Shown piece by piece: positions 36,937 through 47,889 of a stretch of 64,000 bases of DNA (position 1 is the stretch's first letter; the number at the start of each line of letters is the position of its first letter). The notes beneath the pieces were generated by a model that worked only from the letters and a program-made list of their open reading frames with translations, searched no databases and had not been told where the DNA came from. The DNA lies in contig CAJSYZ010000004.1 of NCBI GenBank assembly GCA_910574455.1, positions 3,404,565-3,468,564 on the forward strand, read 5' to 3'. Position numbers and translations under genes: made by a program. Origin of the DNA: Trichaptum fuscoviolaceum (lineage: Eukaryota > Basidiomycota > Agaricomycetes > Hymenochaetales > Trichaptaceae).

Positions 36937-39016
36937 TGCTGCAGCAAAATGCAAAGGCAAAGATCTGAAATGAATTGATTACGTAAGCAACACCTGAAGT
37001 GCCGAAATGATGGCATCCAACCTTCGTTTGCTTCTACCACCACCACCACTTACGGGTACCGCTTCTTCTGCAGAATTTGAGCCCTTTACATGCTACTGCG
37101 ACTGAGAACAGTCTAAAACATGCAATATCTCATTGTTTCCGGTGTCTACTGCCTTGAGATATCTCTGCTGTCAGAATTCAATCAGTTGGCATGTCCATAG
37201 AATCTGGCCAGTTCTGCCGATTAGAGCAAGCGAAAACAAGCGATGCAATGTCCGGGGGCTCTGTTCAAATACTCCGATCTGCGTTCCTGGCGCCCGCCCG
37301 CATGCTAGCCGATTAATACAATTCTGCAACGACTTCCAATCTCTTGCAGCCATTTGCCTCCTCTGAACATATCTGGCAACCTCAATGACTGAAATACTGT
37401 TCTTCTATCCTCTTGAATGGCTTGCGATTGCAGGGAATTAATATCTTAGTGGAAGGCTTTCACGGGGGAGAGAGGGTCATGTTTTGCCCCGATGTCTCCG
37501 GGTCTGGTTCTCCTGTCGGCTAATCTTCATTGTAATGCATTGGCGGAGCAGAGGAGATGACAGGTTACATTCTAGTGGTTCCTGGCGCTCAGCTGAAACC
37601 GTCTCACGCAGCAAAGTATCCATCCTTGCACTCCTTCAACATATGCAAGTACCACCTCTCCATTGATCTAAAATACTTCATTAACACAGATATCACAGCT
37701 ACCAGCTTTTTCGGACAAGAAATCGGTGCATTCAGTGTCTCTGTGCGATGCAATGCACGGGCTCACCTGTCCGGCCTTACGTGCGTCCAATATGCGCGCA
37801 TTCGGCTAGAATTTTCACCTAGGAACCTGGATCTTCGCCATTTCTGATTGCTCTACATGCCTGGGAACACCTGAAGGCTTGGCGAGATTCTGACGGGCTT
37901 AAAAGACGTCGATTACCCGTCATTCCAGCCCCATCCGTGCGCACGGTCCCCTCCCCCTCTCTATGCTTCCTCTTTCTTCGTCATTCGGATGGCCCTCGTC
38001 GCCGTGTGGATTCGCCCTAGTCGTCGTAGATTGGACCTCTTCATTGCAACTGCGAGTCGGCGGGTTAGGGGGACGCCCCTATCCGCAGATTCAAAGGCAC
38101 CCATGTCATAAGTTGATTATGTTGTCACCATTTCACTCTATCTGACTTTTACTTGGTTAACAGCTTCGCTCTGAGGCTTGCTTCACATCGCTTCATTAAA
38201 CAGTAAGCCCATTGGCTCTTGCTTGCATTGTTTCTAACATGACTTTCTTCAGGTGTTAAATTTGGGTTGTCGGATAACTTGGGCTTGTCGGTTTTATTTG
38301 GGATTTGGGGGCTGTCACTTTATTTGGGATTTGGGGGCTGTCACTTTATTTGGGCTTCGGGGGCTATCATATAATTTATTTTGTGCCTTCTAGGCAATTG
38401 CATGTACGTAGTTCAATTGTCTCTTTTGTATTCTGTCTTACGTCTTTCACTAGGGAACCGAATGATGTCACACTTGGTGAGAATTTGTCTTTTGTCTCAC
38501 GTTCACTCTGATGCAGATCTTTCCTCTTTTAATCCCCATTCCCTGACCTGACCTTGGTAAACGACGGAAAGCTAGCTCCGATGCGTGCCTTGGTTGGGTC
38601 TCTCGCCTTTTACAGCTCTTTTCAACTTGGACTCGACTGCGAGTACTTGCCGGATTGAATGCAACCGAATATAAGGGGAAATTATGATTGTACAGGTAAG
38701 GGGAACTTATGATCCTACGATGTATACCGTGACTGACTGCATTTCCGAGGACCGATCACATTTATTTATTTCGCCAGGTAAGCGGTCTTCGCTACATATC
38801 ATAGTTCTTTTACTAACTCAAACCAATACCATTTAACATTTAGGTCGGGGCCTTGAGCCATCTATCTTTGTTGTCTTTTGTGCATGTAATAGTTATCAAT
38901 AATACAATGTTATGTTTATGAACTGCATCTGCGAATTTGTGTGTTTCCATGACAACGGCTGAAGCGCAGTCACAGCCAGTGGGTCTGTTGAACGCCGGAT
39001 AGACGGACGTGAACTT

Positions 39017-39893
39017 GAATGCAGATAGATATGTGCGCATGGGTTAATCAAGTATTTGTACTGTAGGCTTTGAAGAATATCGTGGTCGAGTAGAAGTAAG
39101 AGTAGTGCGAGGCGGAACAGGGACGCGATGACTGATTGCTTGAGAGCCTGCGCATTGCGCGTGTTGTACTGTCTTCGTCAATAGCATCAGTGAATGCAGA
39201 TAGACATTAAAGTAGTAGATTCGAGGTCAGTAGATGAAGCGAAAGAATGCAGGTAGACATGCGCCGGAGGTATTAGAATGACAGCCTCGACTGTATGCAG
39301 ATAGACATGCGCGGCGCCGTAAAAGTGTAGAATATGTATAGAGTCCTGGAATGCACAGTGAATGCAGATAGACATGCGTGCGATGATGGGGGACAGCGAG
39401 TTGACTGGATAAGTAAAGTGAAAGTCAAACCCGAGTGAAGTGAATGCAAATAGACATGCGCGTGCGAGGAGATCTTGCGAGTTTAGTGTCTACAGTGTAG
39501 CATAGTCGCATTGTTGTTAGTCGAATGGCTGTCGGCTGATTTGAACTGCGCAGTGAATGCAGATAGACATGCGCAAGAGAGAAAAGTGCGAGGCCGAACA
39601 TGTGTGCGCTCAACTTGAAAGGAAATCGGAGAGAACGAAAGTTGAAGTTGACGGGATTAAGTTGAGCATGTTGTACTGTGGAATGCAGACAGACATGCGC
39701 GCAAGGCTGATACGACGGACCGGAATAGTGAGTTCGACACACAGATTAGTAGAAGTGGATTACAGATGTATAAGAAAGTTGAATGCAGATAGACATGCGA
39801 GGAGTAGCTGTTAAAGTGGGAACAATTACATTGAAATTTAATCAATATGTGCGAAGCAAAGGAGCGCGAGGCTGAGCAGATAGACATGCGCGC
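39017..39893. repeat. Motif B array, U5
   Basis: Ten copies in the U1 order, with the 6-base spacer gain shared with U4. Confidence 0.75.
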
Positions 39894-40746
39894 GCGGAAA
39901 TTCTGGCCCTCGAACCGGACTCTTGCAGAACGCGGCGCATGCGCAAACGGAGAGAAAGTTGAAGTTGGCAGAGGCGAGGAGAGTCGCGCGCAGCCAATCA
40001 GCGTGCGCGCCGGGGCCGGATCGCGACCATCGCAGCGTCTGGACGGAGTGGAGCAACAATATTCTCGCTGGCAGTCTTTGGCGTCGACATCTTCGTCAAG
40101 GAAGTGTTCAACGTTGACTACGCATTTCATGTCGGCGACGAGGATAGTTTCCGGGCCGCCGGTGCCACTGGCACTCAGGCTGCCGGCACGTGACCGCGTC
40201 ACAGTTCAAGTTCAAGTTGTAGGAGGCTCAGGTTTCGTTCTGCCGAGCATGAATATGGAACATGTACAATCGTTTCAAGACGTCGTCATTCCTTCATCCG
40301 TGTCGCAGCTCTTCTTTTCTCCATTCATTTCCCCACCCTTTCCCAGGTACATTTGAAACAAACTGTGCTCACATCTCAAAACAAGCTATCGACTTCAAAT
40401 ACAAATTTTTATCATCAAATGCCGCCTGGAGTACCTTCTCATCAAGAATGTGCCTAGACCAATCTTTCAACTCGCCTATATTCGTTGGTTGAAGCTCAAG
40501 TTTTCTGAAATCTGAGTCCGGCGGCAGTCTCGAATTCTGCTCGGCGGGACGGGGAATGCCGGTTGAGAGCCCCTTGCTTAATTAGATTGAAGCAATATCT
40601 TGCTGTTTCCGACTTGAACACCATCACTATCATCATAGGGGGAGGATGTCGTATGACTTACGCCGTCTTTTCTCCAGAATCCCCACCTTAACGCGACCGG
40701 TCGCGAACGAACGAAACGACACGATTTAGAGACATCAAGCTGCACG

Positions 40747-42071
40747 ATGCGTTCAACGTCGCATCTCACTGGCACGTCGTCCACGTCGACAGTCAGACCC
40801 AAATCACCGAGGTCGAGTGCTCATACTCGAGCAGAGTCGCCGCTGCCGAAGAACAGCGTCCGTACCCATCTCGCAGACTTTCTGCCACTTCCGCGCCACG
40901 CACTCTTCCACGTCAAGGTCACGATCCACCAGCTCTGGAATGTTCCGTTTGTCAACGGTCGATACAGTGTGCGATGGAAGTTTCAGAATGTACAGTCTGT
41001 GCGAGGGAATGGGCTGAAGGCGAAGATGAGAGCATCGGCGGCGGCGTCGGTGTCGAATTTGACGGCAAAGGGGAAGGGCCGGGTGGTGAGCGGTGAGAGC
41101 ATGGAGAGCAACGGAACCGGAAATGAGTCGCTATTTCCCTCAGAGGATTCATCAAGATCATCGGTCATGAACGACGGAGCGTCGTCTACAAACCCCTCGC
41201 CACTGCTAAAGACAGCATTCTTGCCTGACAACGGGGATGTGCTCGAGTTCTCACACGACTCCCGGGGGCGCACGGACTATGTTGATTTGAGAGACCATAA
41301 CGTGAAATGGGGTCAGACAATCAATGTTCTCGTTCAGATGGATGTGCACCGAGATACCAAAGAACTGCAGCCGAGCGAGCTCAAGCTCGTGGTCGAGCAA
41401 GTGAGTGTCTCAATGACATTATGCGTTGAACGGACTTCTTATTCGTGCAGCTTGTCATTCCCGGTGACCCAGATTCGCCTCAGACCCCACGCCTGGGTGC
41501 TGTGTACCTCAATCTGGCAGAGTACGCAGATGAGGGCCCCGTCACTCGCAGATATCTCCTCCGGCAAAGCAAGATAAACGCAACGCTGCAGCTCACCGTC
41601 GAGCTCACACATATCGACGGCGAAAAGTCTTATAAATCTCCACCCCTAAGGAAGGGCGAAGTCATGGCGGGAGTTGCGACACTCCTTGAGAATAGCCCCT
41701 TCGGCTCCCTCCCTCGCCCGTCCTTCTCTCGCCAGGCATCGACCAGGCCTGCGTTCGGCCTAGAGAATCTGACACCCGGCGGATCTCGACCGAGCTCCCC
41801 ACGATCCCGCGCGCACAGTCCGAGTCCGGAATCACTACGAACGACAGACAACATCATTGAGGCGATCTTTAACCCTGTACCTACGAGCTCCACTACACCT
41901 TCGCCGTTTACATACTATGTCCCGCCAAAACCTCGCCCTTTACCTGCGCTGGATCTTAGCACCATACATGATCAGACCGAGGACGAACGTCCACAGAGTG
42001 CTGTCAGCAGAAGCACCAGTGTATCTCGGTCTATCTCGATGTCGACTCATAGCAGTCATTCGCATGCATGA
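40747..42071 (+). CDS. NT-C2 domain protein, copy 5
   Basis: Exons 40747-41400 and 41451-42071, intact, 424 aa. Compared with copy 1 I count three amino-acid changes (V to M in the Ser-rich insert, H to P, and P to R near the C-terminus) against about ten synonymous changes and a few in the intron. That pattern suggests purifying selection rather than drift. It is the only intact copy among the diverged units and may be closest to the ancestral gene. Confidence 0.85.
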
Positions 42072-43022
42072 GAAGCCTACTCGCCAACGTTGGTGGCAAA
42101 AATTCGGACACCATCGGCAACAATTCAAATCAGGGCAAAAGTAGCCACCCTCCGTCTCAATCACGGAACAATCTGGCAATGAGATTTTTGGTGGAAGCAA
42201 ACAAAAAACATATCATTCTAGGGTTAGGACAGCAAATCAAACTTCAAGAATTCTGGCTATCTCCACGTCGTCCAATCCTCCTTTTTTATACATTTGACGA
42301 TAGTCTCCCCTTGTATAGGGCAGAAAATCGTGGGTGGCTACTAACTAATTGCGCTTCTAGATCGTCGCTCGAAGCTCTTGTGCGTCAAAGCACCCCTCAA
42401 ATCGATTGTCGATTACGCGGCCTCGCGACGCTTAGGCGCTCGTCGAAGCGCCGACTGCAAGCATGAATAGACAAAGTAAGTCGAAATCTCTTTTTGCGCT
42501 GTCAATAAAAATGCTTACATTTACTGCGGGAGCCAAGTTAACGCGTCGATTGCGCCGCATCGACGCTTAGGCGCTCGTCGAAGCGCCGGTTGCACATCGT
42601 CGCTCGTAGATTCTGTGAGGTATTTGTTAATGAAATGTAATCATTGTTACTTACCATAGTCTGAAAGGGCTCGGGGACAAAGGGGACAATTGTTTCGCCG
42701 ACTTGCGCCGACCGCAAATTGCTTCAAGATCGTCGCTTACTGCAACGAGAGGTAAGTCAATAACATGGTACACCTTAATGTAATAACAGACACTTACCAC
42801 TTAGTCATGTAGACTACTGCATGGCTCGGGGGCGAGGGAGGACAAGTTAATGCGACGGCGAAGAGGGGTCGACGGGGAAGGCCAGGGTAGCGCGACGGCG
42901 CAACAGCATAATGCAATCTACTGACTCGCTAACCTTTCCCCCAGCTTTTATAGTGTGTTTTTGCGTGGTCTGTGCGCGCAATGCCTTTCCACTCCTGGTT
43001 ATGTGCGTGCCTCGCTTCCCAA

Positions 43023-43678
43023 GCTCGCTCGGCGGACAAAATCGTTATTCCTGCAAACGCAAATCTGGTGCGTGTCTACTCGCTTGCCAAGCGCGCGCGC
43101 GCCGAGCACATTCATTCTTATCTTGTCAGGCTCCCACAACACCGCTCGCCGGAATTTTTTACATACTCAGGTCCCCTGGAGGTTGCTCGCCGGTTGAACT
43201 TCTGTAGGTACATTTGTTTGGTTTGTCAATTAGAGATTCTTGTACATACATACTTATGAGAATAAATGACTTTCTACTGCACACTATTGCGCAAAGCTGC
43301 TCGCCGGAAGCATTTGTATATATACATTGTGATCCTGCAAGTACAGTACGCTCTGCGGAAGAAATTACATGCCAGATGCAAGCGAACTTCGCTATGCGTG
43401 AACGTAAGGCTTTGCACGTCCCCCGGGTCGCTCGCCAGCGGAATTTATATAGCTATATTGTCATTCTAGTAGCAGATACATTTTAGTATTATTCTGCTGT
43501 CGTTACAGACTGCCAGTGCTTTGCGCAGCTCGCCGGAAGAATTTACATATATACATTGCAAAGATTCAAATGGACTGAAAAACCAATTTATGCTTAAAAT
43601 CAATCTTCCATAGGCTGCATGGCATGTTCAGGATCCCGTGAAGCTGCTCGCCGGACGAATTTACATATATACATTGCG
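43023..43678. repeat. Motif A array, U6, shortened and diverged
   Basis: About seven copies remain, the clearest at about 43299, 43429, 43530 and 43642. The array is about half the length of that in U1-U5. Confidence 0.65.
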
Positions 43679-44309
43679 ATGCAGCGGAATGCGAAGGTGA
43701 AAGTTAGAAATGAATTGATTACGTAAGCAACACCTGAAGTGCCGAAATGACATTCAACCTTCGTTTGCTTCTACCACCACCACCACTTACGGGTACCGCT
43801 TTTTCTGCAGAATTTGACACTTTCAGGTGCTACTGCGACTGCGCTTGGTCTCAAACCTGCAATAATCTGTTGTTTACGGTGTCTACTGCCTCGAGATATC
43901 TCTGCTGTCAGAATTCAATCAATTGACATCTCCATAGAATCTGGCCAGTTCTTCCTAACAGATCAAGCGAAAAGAAGCTACACAATGTCCGGGGGCTCTG
44001 TTCAAATGCTCCGATCTGCGTCCCTGGCGCGCGCCCGCGTGCTAGCCGATTAATTCAATTTTACAACAACTCCCAATCTCTTGCAGCCGTTTGCCTCCTC
44101 TGAACATATCTGGCGACATCAGAGAACAGGAATACTAGTGCCCTGTGCCTCTTGAATGGCTTGCGCATGCAGGGAATAGATATCTCAGTGGAAAGCTTTC
44201 ACGGGGGAGAGAAAATCCTGTTCTGCCCCAATGTCTCCGGGTCTCGTTCTGTCGGCTAATCTGCATTGCAATGCAGCGGCGGAGCAGAGGAGATAACAGG
44301 TAATGCTCT

Positions 44310-44311
44310 AG
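44310..44311. repeat. Left target-site duplication (AG)
   Basis: AG here and AG at 50708-50709 flank the insertion. The empty site in U1-U5 reads CTAG-TGG with a single AG, so a 2 bp duplication explains both flanks. Confidence 0.7.
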
Positions 44312-44337
44312 CATCGGGAGAAAGGGAAACGGATTAT
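44312..44337 (+). repeat. Left terminal inverted repeat
   Basis: 26 bp, 23 of 26 matching the reverse complement of 50682-50707; core AAAGGGAAAC. Confidence 0.8.
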
Positions 44338-44760
44338 AGACTGTGTAATCGCATATAAGACCCCAAAATCGTCATAATCGTCATATACCATTTATATTCC
44401 CAAGTAATTCACTATAAACTGTAGTCTACCTTATACGAGCTTCCAATGCCAATAATATCTTATGGACATTACAACTGATTACTAGCCTTGTAATCTTCAA
44501 AATGCATTATATTCTCCATAATAATTGTACCCCTTATCTTACATTATGAAGGCTTATGATCAATTGCAGACATTATCATCTCCGTATTTGCTTATAATTG
44601 CTACCAGACTTATGGTGCTTATATGTGATTGTGAGAGATTATAATGGATTATGAGGATTATATATACTAGAAGGTGATATAAAGCCTGTGTAATCCTTAC
44701 GGTCCTTCTCACTTTCACACAATATGATAGAATGAAAAGCATAGTATATTTAATCAGTAC
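44338..44760. repeat. Left subterminal AT-rich repeat region
   Basis: Dense short motifs in both orientations (GGATTATA, CTTATAAT, TTATGG). No coding sequence. Typical of transposase-binding subterminal repeats. Confidence 0.6.
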
Positions 44761-44763
44761 TAG

Positions 44764-46068
44764 CTACATACAATTGAAATGAAGTACTAAATATATATGA
44801 CCTTGCACCTCTGCAAGGTACCCTGCATTGAGATGCGGTGGGCTGGGTTCCTGGCGCAGACGCCGCATGGCATGGCATGGCATGCCTCCGGGAAATGCTT
44901 GCGGAACCATCGAGGGATGAACGCGTTCTCGTACAGTGCGTTGGCTTCGATATCCTTGCGATCCCTCCCACGGAAGGGCAGCTAATAAAGACGGTGTTAG
45001 TGAAAGTGATGGGTTGGAACAGAGGAAACTCACCATTCCAGAGACAAGCCCGTAGAAAATGACGCCAATGGAGAAACTGTCGGCCTTGTACGAGTAATGG
45101 TCGCCACGAAGCATCTCTGGCGCCATGTAGCCCGTCGTGCCACGTCCTGTGCCAATAGCCATCGTAAGTTAGTACCCCGTCAATGCTTACCCCGTGTCCT
45201 TTGAAAACATGCGCGAGGCCGAGAGCCGACCTTGCTCATCCATGAATACGTGGTCGGGCTTGAGGTCGCGGTAGACATGGCCTGATCGTGCAAGATGCCT
45301 ACTGCATAGCACTGCAAAGACGATGAGTCACCAATCAAGGAAAGGGGGAAACGGAAGACATACTAGTTGCGCCATGATGAACTGGATTTCATGCATGCGG
45401 AACAGCTTCTTCGCGTTGCTCATCGCTCCTCGCAAGGTACCGCCAGCGGCCAAGCCCTGGATGATGATGAAATTGTGCGGGTCCATGAAGGATTCTATAA
45501 GAGGGGTAAAATAGGGTGAGTTAAGCAAAGTCAGGTCAGAAAGGATCTTCTTCTCTGTAAACAACATGTCCCGACTGTCTCGGTCGACACTCGCGCGCGA
45601 AATCTGCTTGATCGCGACCCTCTTGCCGACATCTGTTGACAGTCTGGAAAAAATGGCTTCCCTGAAATAGAAAGAATTGGACTCACTTTTCGGATGGCAC
45701 AAATAAAGCCTTGTCCAACAAGAAGTCTTGAGGTTTTGTTGTGTCGACACTGTCTTGAGGTCTACGCGCACACGGCTCACACGCGGCTCACCTGGCAGTG
45801 AGTGTGACGTAGTGTACTGGCGAGCCCGCATATAGTCACACCTGGGTGGCACACCAGTAAATCATCAGAGAAAGAGCACAAAACAAGATAAGAATATGAG
45901 AGCATACCAATAACAAGAAAAACACGAAAATTGAAGGCCATCCTGTGGATGGATGGAGAGAGACGAGATTGGATGGAAGACGAGGAAGTGGAAGGAGAGA
46001 GAGGAGGGAGGAAGGGGGATTCGCGACGCGTCACGGTCGTGTTGGTAATTAAAACTCCGCAGCATCAT
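44764..46068 (-). pseudogene. Protein kinase fragment, decayed (captured)
   Basis: On the minus strand, kinase subdomains appear in order. RVAIKQISRASVDRDSRDML (about 45570-45620) carries the ATP-binding Lys. VYRDLKPDHVFMDEQG (about 45233-45280) is the catalytic loop with Tyr in place of the usual His. GTGRGTTGYMAPEMLRGDHY (about 45100-45160) holds the APE motif, and YKADSFSIGVIFYGLVSG follows. The DFG motif should lie between LSAS and RMFSK near 45220 and is missing, apparently through a short deletion, and the downstream frame breaks repeatedly. The lobe order and the MLFTEKKILSDL region suggest an AGC-like Ser/Thr kinase. Not functional as it stands. Confidence 0.75.
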
Positions 46069-46117
46069 GATCGCGCCTCAAGCCTCAAATCGCTAAGTCC
46101 GTAAAAACATCAGAGCT

Positions 46118-47868
46118 GCTCTTCAAACGATTTCCAGCTAACGGTCTTCAATTATAATATCTACGAGAAGGTGACTGCATTAGAAGCCCATCCTGACTAC
46201 ATTCGATGCCTTGTTATCCACCCAACATTTAGCATTATGCTGACGGACTGCGATGATATGACGGTCAAGGACTGGGATAAACAGTGGAAGTGTTCAGGTG
46301 CGTACATCTACTGCTTCAAACTTAGACTTCATCTAATTATCTCTGAAGGTAGAAGGACACACACACTCCATCATGAACCTTGTATTCAACCGCAAGGACA
46401 CCAACACCTTTGCCTCCTCTTGTCTTGATCGCACCGTGAAGATGTGGTCGCTCGGTTCCTCGACGCCGAATTTCACCTACGTCGACTTCCATCCCGGTGC
46501 GGACAAGCCATACATTGTCACGAGCGGTGACGACCGAACAATAAAAGTCTGGGACTACCTCAGCAACACCTGTTTACAGACATTGGAGGGACACACCAAC
46601 AACGTCTCGTTTGCCGCATTCCACCCTAATCTGCCCTTGATCGTCGTTTGGAGGATGGTACGATCAAGATCTGGTACCCGGACACTTACCGCCTCGAAAA
46701 TACTTCGAGCTACGCTCTTGTACGCGCATGGTGCATTACCGTCCGACCGCAGGGGAACGAGGTTGGCGTAGGGTATGACGAAGGTGTGGTCGTGGTCAAA
46801 CTTGGCCGTGACGAGCCTTCCACAAGCAAGTTTCCTCTCTTCATCCTAGACTTCTACACGCTAACATGGAATGATAGCCCAATATACCTGCTGGGCAACA
46901 TCCCCGCTCACAACCGTGTTTATCTTGCCGATAAAGACATTAAAGTGTTCGGTTACTCCCTGTCTTTGAACCTCACCGAGTATCAGAGTGCAATCCTGCG
47001 TGGGGATATGGAGGCTGCGGAGGAGATCCCGCCGACTGTACCGAAAGAGCAGCGGAGCAAAGTCGCGCGTTTCCTAGAAGCCCGAGGTACGTCTTTGATA
47101 ACCATCGAATTCAGCAGAAAAACTGACTCAATCGTTCTCCTTTTCACAGATCTTAAGGAGCTCGCGTTACAGGTTACAACAGACCCTGATCACAAGTTCG
47201 ACCTCGCACTTCAACTCGACGATCTAGACGCGGCCCTGGAGATCGCACGTACAACACCCAAGCACGAGGCGGAGTCGAAGTGGAAGGCTGTCGGTGACCG
47301 CGCGCTGGCCGTCTGGCGCCTCGACCTCGCACGGGAACGCTTTGAGAATGCAGGGGATCTGAGCGCTCTCATGCCCCTTCTGCTAGCGATAGGCGACCGG
47401 GATGGTCTCAAGAAACTCGCTGAGCAAGCCGGTGAGTATTCATACCGTTTTAAATAGCTCTTTAGGTTTCTGACGATTTATTGTAGAGGAGAAGGGCCAA
47501 AACAACCTTGCGTTCGCGAGTCGGCTGCAGCTCGGCGACGCGACTGCATGCGTCGACCTGCTGGTGAAGACCGACAGAGCGCCGGAAGCTGCGCTCTTCG
47601 CTCGTACATTTGCGCCTAGGTATGTGATACATCTATTCAAAGTATGAAGAGGCTGTTTATTCCTTCCCTCAATACTCCTCGTAGCCTCGTCCCAAAGACC
47701 GTGAGTGCATGACGGACAAATCTCGATTTAAAAGGCCGTAAAAAGATCGCGACAGCAATCGCATCACCCGAGGAAAACCCTGAGCTTTTCTCTGAAGGGT
47801 GGGCGGACGCACTAGAAAGAGAGAAGGTGATGGACCATTGGAAGCGCAGCAGGCTGGCATACAAGTGA
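46118..47868 (+). pseudogene. Coatomer subunit beta' (COPB2) fragment, decayed (captured)
   Basis: The fragment starts abruptly inside a WD40 repeat at DFQLTVFNYN, so the first ~100 residues are absent. It continues through LEAHPDYIRCLVIHP, LDRTVKMWSLGSSTPNFT, VTSGDDRTIKVWDYLSNTCL, LEGHTNNVSF, DGTIKIWYPDTYRLENT and VVVVKLGRDEP. It then jumps to the alpha-solenoid (PIYLLGNIPAHNRVYLADKD, PPTVPKEQRSKVARFLEA, HKFDLALQLDDLDAALEIAR), skipping the second propeller. Further defects are a short loss before YVDFHPG, a frameshift near 46645, and a Trp-to-stop change (TGA at 47710-47712) in SLVPKTVSA(W)RT. Introns are still present, so it is not retroposed. The intact gene encodes a COPI coat subunit for Golgi-ER traffic; this copy cannot. 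Confidence 0.85.
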
Positions 47869-47889
47869 TTGGACATTCTGGTACGTGTC

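Larger units (their letters stand above)
32976..40235 (+). repeat. Tandem amplicon unit U5 (about 7260 bp)
   Basis: Complete except for the first ~60 bases. The right junction differs from that of U1/U2: after CAGTTCAAG it reads TTCAAGTTGTAGGAGGCTCA and then the unit start. Several substitutions are shared with U4 and U6 rather than U1-U3. Confidence 0.92.
40236..44311 (+). repeat. Tandem amplicon unit U6, left part (diverged, interrupted)
   Basis: High identity up to about 42340, including an intact NT-C2 gene, then much lower identity with many indels through the exon relics, a shortened motif A array and the noncoding middle. It is cut at 44311 by the inserted TIR element and resumes at 50708. 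Confidence 0.9.
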
